Positions 17,392 to 25,686 of a stretch of DNA of 64,000 nt are shown one piece after another; position 1 is the stretch's first letter; every line of letters starts with the position of its first letter. A model generated the notes under the pieces. It was not told where the DNA came from. It made no database searches and was given only the letters and a program-made list of their open reading frames with translations. Both the position numbers and the translations under genes were made by a program. This stretch comes from Luteipulveratus halotolerans (GTDB lineage Bacteria > Actinomycetota > Actinomycetes > Actinomycetales > Dermatophilaceae): NCBI RefSeq assembly GCF_001247745.1, contig NZ_LAIR01000002.1:1178001-1242000 (forward strand), given 5' to 3'.

Positions 17392-17489
17392 TCAAACACC
17401 TGTACGACGTATGTCGCGTCGCACAACCTGGACTTGTTCGAACACCCGTGCTACAACTCGTACAAGCGTTCCATCGCACAGGTGTTCGT
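17392..17489. promoter_or_regulatory. Three LexA (SOS) box candidates between lexA and the LysM gene
   Basis: Compared with the actinobacterial box TCGAAC-N4-GTTCGA: 17392-17407 reads TCAAACACCTGTACGA (10 of 12), 17438-17453 reads TCGAACACCCGTGCTA (10 of 12) and 17474-17489 reads TCGCACAGGTGTTCGT (10 of 12). The centres are 46 and 36 bases apart. The last box lies just before the AGGAGG of the LysM gene, and the first faces lexA, so both genes should be DNA-damage inducible. Confidence 0.75.
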
Positions 17490-17504
17490 CTCGAGGAGGA
17501 TGTC

Positions 17505-17888
17505 ATGAGTGCAGTCACCGCATGGGAGGTTCCCCAGCGTGCTCCCGCGGCGCCCCAGGTGCGACACCTCAGGGTCGTTCCCGACCTGCTGACCCGGGCC
17601 GGGCAGCCCCGGCTGCGCCTGACCGCGCGTGGTCGTCTCGTGCTGGCTCTGGCCGGCGTGATCGCGGCGCTCGGAGTGATCATGGCGTCGGCCGCGATCG
17701 CAGCCGGTCCGACCCCGTCTACGTCCACCGTGACGGTGGCCGAGGGGCAGACGTTGAGCGAGATCGCTCACGCCCGGTTGCCGGAGCTGCCGGTGGGGGA
17801 GGCGGTCGTGCGCTTCCAGCTGGCCAACGGTCTGAGCTCGCTCGAGGTCAACGCAGGGCAGACCCTCGTGGTCCCCAGCGGGTCGTGA
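17505..17888 (+). CDS. LysM-domain membrane protein, probable SOS division suppressor
   Basis: A 127-residue protein with a basic cytoplasmic N-terminus of about 45 residues, one transmembrane helix (about 46-66) and an extracellular LysM domain (VTVAEGQTLSEIAHARLPEL ... LEVNAGQTLVVP). Its place, divergent from lexA behind LexA boxes, matches YneA of Bacillus, ChiZ of Mycobacterium and DivS of Corynebacterium, which delay cell division after DNA damage. It has no hydrolase domain. ATG 17505 is preceded by AGGAGG at a spacing of 5; an overlapping ATG at 17500 is followed at once by a stop. The function is inferred from context. Confidence 0.85.
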   Translation: MSAVTAWEVPQRAPAAPQVRHLRVVPDLLTRAGQPRLRLTARGRLVLALAGVIAALGVIMASAAIAAGPTPSTSTVTVAEGQTLSEIAHARLPELPVGEAVVRFQLANGLSSLEVNAGQTLVVPSGS

Positions 17889-17910
17889 GTCGACGCGAAC
17901 GACGTGGGTG

Positions 17911-18771
17911 TCAGGCCTGCTGCAACCAGTAGTGCCGAGCCTTGGGGCCGGTGGCGCCGTGGTAGCGGCGGCTGTGCTCGGCGGTGCGGACCAGCTTGAG
18001 GCCGATCCGGGGGAACAGCTCGACGAGGTCGTCGTGGCGTACGACCATGGGGTGCATCTCGTCGGTCACCGTGTCGTGCATGTCGAACGACACGAAGGCG
18101 GTGGCACCGGGCTTGAGGTAACGGCCGATGTTGCCGATCGAGGTGGCGAGGTCGTACCCGTGGTCGAGAGCGTTGATCGAGACGACGAGGTCTGCGCGTC
18201 CCTCGACCTCCGGGACGAAGGTCTCACCGGGCACCGAGTAGACCTCGGTGGCTCGGGTGAGGTCGCTCCAGGCGACCTGCTCCATGTACTGGTCGGCGAG
18301 CGGCTCGATCGCGATGATCGACGCGCCCTCGAACCACAACGAGCGCAGTCGCGAGCCGGCACCGACGTCGACGACCGTGCGGTCGCGCCAGCCCTCGGGG
18401 CTGAAGCCCATCTCGCGCCACTCTCCGTCGATGACTGGCCACCACTGCTCGTCGTGCTGCCGGAACGTGTCATGCACGTGGAACCCGAGCTCGCCCACCT
18501 GGGCCTTGGTGCGCCAGGAGTCCTGGTCGGAGGTGCCCGCCGATGGGCTCGGCGTGGCGTCGGATGCTGTGGGTGTGAGCGCTTCGACGCGCGTGCGCAG
18601 CTCGGCGATGGTGGCGTCCTGCTGCGTCTGCCGTGCTAGCAGCCGATCGAGCAGGTCGGCCTGGCGCTCGCTGTGCGCGATCAGTCGGTCGAGCTTGTCG
18701 TCGTGGGCGCGGGCGATCGTGCGTGCCAGTCGGTCGCCGCGGACTCGCTTCAGCTCGGCTCTCCACCCCAT
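17911..18771 (-). CDS. SAM-dependent methyltransferase-like protein with N-terminal coiled coil
   Basis: A 286-residue protein. Residues 1-70 are charged and helical with a heptad-like pattern (ERQADLLDRLLARQTQQDATI), suggesting a coiled coil. A short threonine/serine-rich linker follows. From about 100 onward is a class I methyltransferase fold: motif I is TVVDVGAGSRLRSLWF, the acidic end of strand 2 is AIEPL, and VVSINALDHGYD fits motif IV. The substrate is unknown. The start at 18771 gives MGWRAELKR, and a TACGAT box ends about 8 bases before it. It is divergent from nrdR. Confidence 0.75.
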   Translation of the reverse strand: MGWRAELKRVRGDRLARTIARAHDDKLDRLIAHSERQADLLDRLLARQTQQDATIAELRTRVEALTPTASDATPSPSAGTSDQDSWRTKAQVGELGFHVHDTFRQHDEQWWPVIDGEWREMGFSPEGWRDRTVVDVGAGSRLRSLWFEGASIIAIEPLADQYMEQVAWSDLTRATEVYSVPGETFVPEVEGRADLVVSINALDHGYDLATSIGNIGRYLKPGATAFVSFDMHDTVTDEMHPMVVRHDDLVELFPRIGLKLVRTAEHSRRYHGATGPKARHYWLQQA

Positions 18772-18928
18772 GCCTGTGCATCGTAGCCGCGCCCTGCGCG
18801 CCCCGCGAGGGGTGCGGCGACGCGCCGTGTCGAGGCGTGGCGAGCCCCTGACCTGCACGTTTGCGGGCCGCCGCAACACGACCCCGACCGGGTGTTGCAT
18901 CGTAGGTCCGCGACGACTTAGCATCCCT

Positions 18929-18969
18929 ACATCTAGTAGTTACACGGCTGTAAGTCATCCACATCTAGT
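18929..18969 (+). promoter_or_regulatory. Two NrdR-box candidates upstream of nrdR-nrdJ
   Basis: The core ACATCTAGT occurs at 18929-18937 and again at 18961-18969, exactly 32 bases apart, or three turns of the helix. NrdR boxes occur as tandem AT-rich half-palindromes at just this spacing. They lie 145-185 bases ahead of nrdR, so the operon is probably repressed by NrdR when dATP is plentiful. Confidence 0.7.
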
Positions 18970-19113
18970 CCCCAAGCTGTCCACCGGATATCCACAGGAG
19001 CCGGCTGTGAGGGGGTCTCCCGCTGCGGTTGCCCGGGCATTCCTATGCCCTCGTGACTGTTGTCGGAAGGGTGGCTGGGGTCGTGGCGACGCCGTCGAGA
19101 GGAAGTGGGTGTC

Positions 19114-19614
19114 ATGCACTGTCCGTTCTGCCGGCACACCGACAGCAGGGTGGTCGACAGCCGCACCAACGAGGACGGCACCTGCATCAAGAGGCGCCGC
19201 CAGTGCCCGAGCTGTGGCAAGCGGTTCTCGACCGTCGAGAACGCCAGCCTGACCGTCGTGAAGCGGTCGGGGGCGAGTGAGCCGTTCGCGCGGGGCAAGG
19301 TCATGAGCGGTGTGCGCAAGGCCTGCCAGGGCCGGCCGGTGAGTGATGACCAGCTCGCCCTGCTCGCGCAGCAGGTCGAGGAGTCGATCCGGGCCAAGGG
19401 TGTGGCCGAGATCGACGCGCACGACGTCGGGCTGGAGATCCTCAGCCCGCTGCGGCAGCTCGACGAGGTCGCCTACCTGCGGTTCGCGAGCGTCTACCAG
19501 GCGTTCGACTCGCTGGAGGACTTCGAGTCGGCGATCACGCTGCTGCGCATCGAGGCCCAGGGGGCCTCCCAGGACGACACGACCACTGTCAGTGGTCAGC
19601 GAGACGATCAGTGA
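19114..19614 (+). CDS. nrdR: NrdR, ribonucleotide reductase repressor
   Basis: A 166-residue regulator that senses ATP and dATP. The N-terminal zinc ribbon has C3, C6, C31 and C34 (MHCPFC ... CPSC). An ATP-cone domain follows (VVKRSGASEPFARGKVMSGV, about 47-137). I chose ATG 19114 because the family begins MHCP; the upstream open frame adds residues with no counterpart. A GAGAGGAAG ribosome site precedes it. nrdJ starts 23 bases after the stop, so they form one operon behind the two NrdR-box candidates. Confidence 0.96.
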   Translation: MHCPFCRHTDSRVVDSRTNEDGTCIKRRRQCPSCGKRFSTVENASLTVVKRSGASEPFARGKVMSGVRKACQGRPVSDDQLALLAQQVEESIRAKGVAEIDAHDVGLEILSPLRQLDEVAYLRFASVYQAFDSLEDFESAITLLRIEAQGASQDDTTTVSGQRDDQ

Positions 19615-19637
19615 GTACGAGGAGAGGGAGAGTCACC

Positions 19638-22526
19638 ATGACCGAGACGGCGCGCACGCAGTCGCAGGCTCGTCGCAGGACCAAGGGCGTGAAGGTCGAG
19701 AGGATCTTCACCCAGCCAGGTGTGCACCCCTATGACGAGGTGACCTGGGAGTCGCGCGACGTCGTCCAGCAGAACTGGAAGACGGGCGAGACGATCTTCG
19801 AGCAGCGCGGTGTGGAGTTCCCGGACTTCTGGTCGCTCAACGCCTCGACGATCGTCACGACCAAGTACTTCCGTGGGGCGCTGGGCTCCGACGTGCGTGA
19901 GAAGAGCCTCAAGCAGCTGATCGACCGGGTCGTCCTGACCTACGTCAAGGCCGGCAAGGACCACGGCTACTTCCGGTCCGACGACGACGCCGAGATCTTC
20001 GAGCACGAGCTGACATGGGCGCTGCTGCACCAGGTGTTCGCGTTCAACTCGCCGGTGTGGTTCAACGTCGGCACCAAGAGCCCCCAGCAGGTCTCGGCCT
20101 GCTTCATCCTGTCGGTCGACGACTCGATGGACTCGATCCTCAACTGGTACAAGGAAGAGGGGTTCATCTTCAAGGGTGGCTCCGGCGCCGGCCTCAACCT
20201 CTCGCGCATCCGCTCCTCCAAGGAGCTCCTCTCCAGCGGTGGTACGGCCTCGGGCCCGGTGTCGTTCATGCGCGGTGCCGACGCCTCGGCGGGCACCATC
20301 AAGTCCGGTGGCGCCACGCGGCGCGCGGCCAAGATGGTCGTCCTCGACGTGGACCACCCCGACATCGAGGAATTCGTCGAGACCAAGGCGCGCGAGGAGG
20401 ACAAGATCCGCGCGCTGCGCGACGCCGGGTTCGACATGGACCTCGGTGGCAAGGACATCACCTCGGTCCAGTACCAGAACGCCAACAACTCGGTGCGCGT
20501 GAGCGATGCATTCATGCGCGCGGTGGCCGACGGCACCACGTTCGGCCTCACCTCGCGCAGCGACGGCTCGGTCATCGAGGAGGTCGACGCGCGCGAGCTG
20601 TTCGACAAGATCAACCAGGCCGCGTGGGAGTGCGCGGACCCGGGTCTGCAGTACGACGACACGATCAACGACTGGCACACCAACCCCGAGACCGGTCGCA
20701 TCACGGCGTCCAACCCCTGCTCGGAGTACATGTCGCTCGACAACTCCTCGTGCAACCTGGCGAGCCTCAACCTGCTGAAGTTCCTCAAGGACGACGACAC
20801 GTTCGACACCGCGACCTTCCAGAAGGTCGTCGAGCTGGTCATCACCGCGATGGACATCTCGATCTGCTTCGCCGACTTCCCGACGGAGTCGATCGGCAAG
20901 ACCACGGTCGACTACCGCCAGCTCGGCATCGGCTACGCCAACCTCGGCGCGCTGCTGATGGCCACCGGCCACGGCTACGAGTCCGAGGGCGGCCGCAGCC
21001 TCGCGGCGGCAATCACCTCGCTGCTGACCGGGGCCGCGTACAAGCGTTCGGCCGAGATCGCTGCCGTCGTCGGCCCGTACGCCGGCTACGCGCGCAACTC
21101 CGAGGCCCACAAGCGCGTCATGCGCAAGCACCGCGCGGCCAACGACGAGGTGCGCACGCTCGACGCGATGGACGGCGACATCCACAAGGCCGCGACGAAG
21201 GCCTGGGCCGATGTCATCGAGCTCGGTGAGAAGCACGGCTACCGCAATGCGCAGGCATCGGTGCTCGCACCGACCGGCACGATCGGCTTCATGATGGACT
21301 GCGACACGACCGGCATCGAGCCGGACTTCTCGCTGGTCAAGTTCAAGAAGCTCGTCGGTGGCGGCTCGATGCAGATCGTCAACCAGACCATCCCGCGCGC
21401 GCTGAAGAAGCTCGGCTACCAGACCGAGCAGATCGAGGCGATCGTCGAGCACATCGCCGACAAGGGCCACGTCATCGACGCTCCCGGCCTCAAGCCGGAG
21501 CACTACGAGGTCTTCGACTGTGCGATGGGCGAGCGGGCCATCAGCCCGATGGGTCACGTGCGCATGATGGCCGCGACCCAGCCGTTCCTGTCCGGCGCGA
21601 TCTCCAAGACGGTCAACCTGCCCGAGTCGGCGACCGTCGAGGACATCGCCGAGGTGCACATGGAGGGTTGGAAGCTCGGCCTGAAGGCCCTGGCGGTCTA
21701 CCGCGACAACTGCAAGGTCGGTCAGCCGCTGTCCGACGGCAAGAAGAAGGCGGAGGACAAGCCTGCTGAGGCCGCGGTCGAGAAGGTCGTCGAGTACCGT
21801 CCGATCCGCAAGCGTCTGCCCAAGCGTCGCAGCAGCCAGACGACGTCGTTCGCGGTCGGTGGCGCCGAGGGCTACCTCACCGCGGGCACGCACGAGGACG
21901 GCGAGCTGGGCGAGATCTTCCTGAAGTTCGGCAAGCAGGGCTCGACCCTTGCCGGCGTGATGGACGCCTTCTCGGTGGCCGTCTCGGTGGCGCTGCAGTA
22001 CGGCGTGCCGCTGGAGACCTACGTCGAGAAGTTCACCAACATGCGGTTCGAGCCCGCTGGCATGACCGATGACCCGGACGTGCGGATGGCGCAGTCGATC
22101 ATGGACTACGTCTTCCGTCGCCTGGCGCTGGACCACCTCGACTTCGAGACCCGGTCCTTCATGGGCATCCACTCCGCCGAGGAGCGTGCCCGCCAGCTCG
22201 AGACGGGTTCGTACGCCGACTCCACGACCTCCGACGAGGGCGAGGACGACGTGGCGGGCGAGTTCGAGTCGTACTCCCAGTCCGCGGCGCCGACCTCACC
22301 CAAGAAGGTCGAGGTCGAGGAGAGCGCGGTCGAGGTGAAGTCCGGCTCGGGTGCGGCTGACGCACGCGAGGTCTCCAGCGAGATCCACTCCTCCGCCGAG
22401 CTGCTGGAGAAGTTCCAGGGCAAGGCGGCCGATGCGCCGATGTGCATGACGTGCGGCACCAAGATGCGTCCCGCCGGTTCGTGCTACGTCTGCGAGGGTT
22501 GCGGCAGCACCAGCGGCTGCAGCTGA
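19638..22526 (+). CDS. nrdJ: Class II (vitamin B12-dependent) ribonucleotide reductase
   Basis: A 962-residue adenosylcobalamin-dependent reductase that makes deoxyribonucleotides without oxygen. The active-site signature is NPCSEYMSLDNSSCNLASL with C361. The catalytic barrel is followed by an extension and a C-terminal cysteine cluster, C936, C939, C949, C952, C955 and C961, which shuttles reducing equivalents or binds zinc. GTG 19611, overlapping nrdR, is open in frame, but ATG 19638 has a GGAGAGGGAG site at good distance. No cobalamin riboswitch is needed or seen upstream. A perfect 14-pair hairpin ends the operon. Confidence 0.96.
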   Translation: MTETARTQSQARRRTKGVKVERIFTQPGVHPYDEVTWESRDVVQQNWKTGETIFEQRGVEFPDFWSLNASTIVTTKYFRGALGSDVREKSLKQLIDRVVLTYVKAGKDHGYFRSDDDAEIFEHELTWALLHQVFAFNSPVWFNVGTKSPQQVSACFILSVDDSMDSILNWYKEEGFIFKGGSGAGLNLSRIRSSKELLSSGGTASGPVSFMRGADASAGTIKSGGATRRAAKMVVLDVDHPDIEEFVETKAREEDKIRALRDAGFDMDLGGKDITSVQYQNANNSVRVSDAFMRAVADGTTFGLTSRSDGSVIEEVDARELFDKINQAAWECADPGLQYDDTINDWHTNPETGRITASNPCSEYMSLDNSSCNLASLNLLKFLKDDDTFDTATFQKVVELVITAMDISICFADFPTESIGKTTVDYRQLGIGYANLGALLMATGHGYESEGGRSLAAAITSLLTGAAYKRSAEIAAVVGPYAGYARNSEAHKRVMRKHRAANDEVRTLDAMDGDIHKAATKAWADVIELGEKHGYRNAQASVLAPTGTIGFMMDCDTTGIEPDFSLVKFKKLVGGGSMQIVNQTIPRALKKLGYQTEQIEAIVEHIADKGHVIDAPGLKPEHYEVFDCAMGERAISPMGHVRMMAATQPFLSGAISKTVNLPESATVEDIAEVHMEGWKLGLKALAVYRDNCKVGQPLSDGKKKAEDKPAEAAVEKVVEYRPIRKRLPKRRSSQTTSFAVGGAEGYLTAGTHEDGELGEIFLKFGKQGSTLAGVMDAFSVAVSVALQYGVPLETYVEKFTNMRFEPAGMTDDPDVRMAQSIMDYVFRRLALDHLDFETRSFMGIHSAEERARQLETGSYADSTTSDEGEDDVAGEFESYSQSAAPTSPKKVEVEESAVEVKSGSGAADAREVSSEIHSSAELLEKFQGKAADAPMCMTCGTKMRPAGSCYVCEGCGSTSGCS

Positions 22527-22540
22527 TCACCGGCCGACAA

Positions 22541-22584
22541 CGATCGGGCCCCGAGGCGACAAGGTTCGCATCGGGGCCCGATCG
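22541..22584. terminator. Bidirectional hairpin terminator after nrdJ
   Basis: CGATCGGGCCCCGA (22541-22554) pairs perfectly with TCGGGGCCCGATCG (22571-22584) around a 16-base loop; TGTTGT follows. It lies between the convergent nrdJ and a secreted-protein gene and can serve both. Confidence 0.85.
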
Positions 22585-22629
22585 TGTTGTGCGGCAACGA
22601 CATTCGCCGCTCTGGCGGACCCCGTTCGG

Positions 22630-23106
22630 TCAGCCGCAGTGCGTCTTGACGCCGCTGACGACCTTGCCCTTCTTGTTGACCATGGTGGCCAGCGAGTAGC
22701 GACCGGTGTTGACGTGGCCGGACATGATGACGCATCGGTTGTTGGCATCGGTGGCCTGGACGCCTCCGGCAAAGGTGTTGAACGTCCCGGCGTCGGTCTT
22801 GCCCTTGGACGTTCCCGACAGCCGCAGGCCTGCGCTCATGCTGTGCTTGCCGGGTAGGTTGTCATAGACGACGACGCAGTTGGTGCCACCGTTCTTGGGG
22901 GAGTACCACAGCTGCCACTTACCTCCGCCGACCTGGCCGTTCAGGCCCCCGCGCAGGTAGCCGGAGTCGATGATCGTGCCCTTGCACTGGGAGGTGACGC
23001 TGTAGCGCACGCTGGAGGCGGCCTCCGCGTTGCTGCTGAGAGCGAGTCCGCCTGCGGCCGCCACGCTGGCGCCGGCGAGGATCGATGCTGCGAGCTTCTT
23101 CTTCAT
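22630..23106 (-). CDS. Small secreted protein resembling spore-associated protein A
   Basis: A 158-residue exported protein. A signal peptide MKKKLAASILAGASVAAAGG with AEA near residue 29 marks the cut. The mature part is beta-rich and resembles the SapA family of actinobacteria, with the pattern CKGTIIDSGYL, then GTNCVVVYDN, then TDAGTFNTFAGGVQATDANN and RCVIM, and a terminal cysteine. SapA-type proteins are abundant in Streptomyces culture fluid; their function is unknown. This organism need not sporulate. An AAGGAC ribosome site precedes the ATG. It is divergent from another secreted-protein gene. Confidence 0.7.
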   Translation of the reverse strand: MKKKLAASILAGASVAAAGGLALSSNAEAASSVRYSVTSQCKGTIIDSGYLRGGLNGQVGGGKWQLWYSPKNGGTNCVVVYDNLPGKHSMSAGLRLSGTSKGKTDAGTFNTFAGGVQATDANNRCVIMSGHVNTGRYSLATMVNKKGKVVSGVKTHCG

Positions 23107-23306
23107 GGCCGTCCTTGGTGTCCAGGAGCGGCCTTCGTGGCCGCGCAGCGGTGAGTTGACGTGACCTGCGTCGCGTCTGGTTCCACTCGCCTTCGACTCG
23201 CTCTGCCGAGGGTCGCCATGGCTCCCCGGAGGGAGGGCGAGCGCGCGCGGCCGTGCGACCTTCGGGCTGAGGCGATGGCGCCTCGTACTCGATGAAGGGA
23301 CGAATC

Positions 23307-23954
23307 ATGATGCACAGCAACGCTTCTCGACGAGCAGGGGGTGCGCTGGCGGTCGGCGCGGTCGCAGCTCTGGCGCTCACGGGAGCTGCCGTCGCACAGC
23401 CGTCGGCGACGGCGACGGACCGTACGACCGTGCAGCGGGCCGAGGGCCATGTCACGGGTGACGCCTGGGTGAAGTTCAGCGTCGATCCGCAGAACCCGTT
23501 GCGGCGCTTCACCTTTGACGCCCACGGCAATCCCTACAAGGTGGCCGACGGGCGGATCGTGTTCGGCGACGCTCGCGGCAGCGTGAGCATCGACCACCCG
23601 GAGCCGAAGCCGGACGGCACCGTCGTCCATCATCGGGCGACGGTCAAGGTCGACTACGTGATGGCGACCGGTCCGGTGGCTGTGGTCTCGGGGCTGATCG
23701 ACAGCGGCAGCGACCTCCCCATCGGCGAGCGGGCGTCCTTCACGGTGTACGACGACCCGCGCAGCACGCGGCACGATCGGATGGGGTTCTCCTGGGGTGT
23801 CGTGGACGGGCAGTGCCATCGAGCGGGGAAGGCTCCCGCACCGTTCACGTCCTACGCCTCAGGGCCTGGCTACACCGTGAAGGACGCACCGCTGCCGCGG
23901 GTGCCGGCCGGTGCCGAGCCCCAAGTCGAGCCCGGGCCGTGCCCAGCACCCTGA
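23307..23954 (+). CDS. Secreted protein of unknown function
   Basis: A 215-residue exported protein I do not recognise. The signal peptide covers about 1-30 (RRAGGALAVGAVAALALTGA, then AVAQPS). The mature part is predicted beta-rich with a repeated feature of VKFSVDPQNP and VKVDYVMATGPVAVVSGLID, which suggests a beta sandwich or a calycin-like barrel; it contains two cysteines and a proline-rich tail. I chose ATG 23307 because AAGGGA (23295-23300) is 6 bases ahead; the ATG at 23292 overlaps that site. The next gene is convergent. Function unknown. Confidence 0.65.
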   Translation: MMHSNASRRAGGALAVGAVAALALTGAAVAQPSATATDRTTVQRAEGHVTGDAWVKFSVDPQNPLRRFTFDAHGNPYKVADGRIVFGDARGSVSIDHPEPKPDGTVVHHRATVKVDYVMATGPVAVVSGLIDSGSDLPIGERASFTVYDDPRSTRHDRMGFSWGVVDGQCHRAGKAPAPFTSYASGPGYTVKDAPLPRVPAGAEPQVEPGPCPAP

Positions 23955-23994
23955 GCCACCGTCCGATGACGGTCGTGACCTTGGCGTGTGGGGT

Positions 23995-24963
23995 CTAGCG
24001 AGGTCCGGCCCACGACGGGTCGCCGGGGTCGATCGACTCTGGGCCGTCACGCGAGCCGTCGAGAGCGCGACGCACCGCATCGTCGTACGACGTCGCGCCC
24101 TCGGCGGGTGCGCCCACCAGGTCGGTGAGGTCGTGCTCGTCGCACACGGCGTCGTGCACGAGGCTGTCGACGAGCGGCCGTGCGATGCCGGAGGGCACGG
24201 GCGTGACGAGGCCGACCCACCGGCTCGCGAGTGCGGGTGTGAGGACGGGCACGACGACGATGCGGCGTGGTCGCAGACCGGCGACGGCGACGTACCGCTG
24301 AATCATCTGCTCGTACGTGAGCACGTCCGGTCCGCCGATGTCGAACGCGCGGTCGACGTCGGCAGGCAGTGTGCCTGCGGCGGCAAGGTAGTGCAGGGCA
24401 TCGGCGATCGCGATCGGCTGGATGCGGCTGGTGACCCACCGCGGCGTGACCATGACCGGCAGCCGGTGGGTCAGGTGTCGCAGCATCTCGAAGGACGCCG
24501 ACCCGGTGCCGATGAGGATGCCGGCCTGAAGGACCGCGGCGGGCACGGGGGAAGCGAGGAAGACTTCGCCGACGTCGGTCCGCGACGCAAGGTGCTCGGA
24601 CAGCCGGCCGGAGGGATGCAGGCCGCCGAGGTAGACGATGCGTCCGACCGACCGTTCGTGCGCCACCGACGCGAACGTGGTCGCGAGATCGTGGTCGCGA
24701 CGGCTGAGGTCGCCACCGCCGTCCATCGAGTGGAGCAGGTAGTAGGCCACGTCGACGTCAGCAAGCGCACGGCGCAGCGTGTCAGGATCGGCAGCGTCAC
24801 CAGGTACGACGTCGACCTGGTCGCCCCATGCGTGCACCGTGAGACGTTCGGGTCTGCGCGCGAGAACCTTGACGTGCCAACCGATCTCGAGCAGGTGGGG
24901 TACGAGCCGGGAGCCGACGTAGCCCGTGGCGCCGGTGACGAGTGCGGTGCGCGTCGCGGTCAT
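23995..24963 (-). CDS. NAD(P)-binding Rossmann protein, NmrA/atypical SDR type
   Basis: A 322-residue nucleotide-diphosphate-sugar epimerase-like protein. The dinucleotide motif is TGATGYVGSRL at residues 10-20, and VDVAYYLLHSM and VGRIVYLGGL mark later strands. The YxxxK dyad of classical SDRs is not evident, which suits the atypical NmrA or complex I assembly groups. The gene begins at 24963, where its ATGA overlaps the stop of the CPBP protease gene, so the two are coupled. The substrate is unknown. Confidence 0.82.
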   Translation of the reverse strand: MTATRTALVTGATGYVGSRLVPHLLEIGWHVKVLARRPERLTVHAWGDQVDVVPGDAADPDTLRRALADVDVAYYLLHSMDGGGDLSRRDHDLATTFASVAHERSVGRIVYLGGLHPSGRLSEHLASRTDVGEVFLASPVPAAVLQAGILIGTGSASFEMLRHLTHRLPVMVTPRWVTSRIQPIAIADALHYLAAAGTLPADVDRAFDIGGPDVLTYEQMIQRYVAVAGLRPRRIVVVPVLTPALASRWVGLVTPVPSGIARPLVDSLVHDAVCDEHDLTDLVGAPAEGATSYDDAVRRALDGSRDGPESIDPGDPSWAGPR

Positions 24964-25607
24964 GGGCCGACCAGCTCCAGGACCGGCGGCAGGGCGAGGA
25001 CCATGCAGGTCGACCACACGGCGTGCGTGACGACCGGGGCGAGGACTCCGCCGGTGACGCGTCGCTGCTGGGACGTGACACCACCGAGCACGGCGGCGGC
25101 GAGGACGAGCATCAGGTTGCCGGTGGCCAGCGTGATGAGGGCGTACACCGCCGTGGACCCGACCACGGCCCGGTCACGGGGCAGGGCGTCGAAGACCGCA
25201 CCGCGGAAGAACAGCTCCTCAGCGGCACCGGTGACGACGGCGACGGGGAGGACCAGCGCGGGCACTCCTCTGCGGGCGATGTCGGTCACCTCGGTGACCG
25301 CGGAATGGACCGGGGCGAACGACCCGATCAGTGCGGTGCCCACGACACATGCGCCGGCGAGCGCGAGACCCGCGAGCAGCCCGGCGACCGCCGGGGTGGT
25401 GGGTGCCCGAGGGCGGGTGCGTGCGATGCGGACCGGGCCGGCCAGCAGCGCTCCGACGAACCAGGTGAGGGCCAACGCCGCCGCGAGCGGGTAGAAGCGC
25501 GAGCTGCCCGGCGGGGTGCTCAGCGACAGCGCCAGCAGCACAGCGCCGACGAGGGCGGTCACGACGCACACGACACGTCGGCGTGCGACCACCTCGGGCG
25601 ACGGCAT
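24960..25607 (-). CDS. CPBP family intramembrane metalloprotease
   Basis: A 215-residue membrane protein with about six to seven hydrophobic helices. It carries the CPBP (type II CAAX prenyl endopeptidase, Abi) motif EELFFRG, followed later by VTHAVWS as the third motif with its histidine; the second motif is weak. Such proteins cleave within membranes and in some bacteria protect against bacteriocins, but no bacteriocin gene is near. It shares ATGA with the downstream reductase gene. A strong hairpin stands just upstream, belonging to the preceding phoD gene. Confidence 0.83.
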   Translation of the reverse strand: MPSPEVVARRRVVCVVTALVGAVLLALSLSTPPGSSRFYPLAAALALTWFVGALLAGPVRIARTRPRAPTTPAVAGLLAGLALAGACVVGTALIGSFAPVHSAVTEVTDIARRGVPALVLPVAVVTGAAEELFFRGAVFDALPRDRAVVGSTAVYALITLATGNLMLVLAAAVLGGVTSQQRRVTGGVLAPVVTHAVWSTCMVLALPPVLELVGP

Positions 25608-25640
25608 GTGACACCTCTCGACGACGTTGCGCCGAGTCTG

Positions 25641-25683
25641 CCACGGGTGGTGCGGCTCTCCGGTGAGGCCGCACCACCCGTGG
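25641..25683. terminator. Hairpin terminator of the PhoD gene
   Basis: CCACGGGTGGTGCGGC (25641-25656) pairs perfectly over 16 bases with the arm at 25668-25683; the loop is 11 bases. It begins 4 bases past the minus-strand phoD stop and separates it from the CPBP gene. No T-run. Confidence 0.8.
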
Positions 25684-25686
25684 CGT

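Noticed and set aside
19608..22172. Long open frame antisense to nrdJ
   Set aside because: Shadow of a GC-rich gene; nrdJ covers the region with a full active site and ribosome site.
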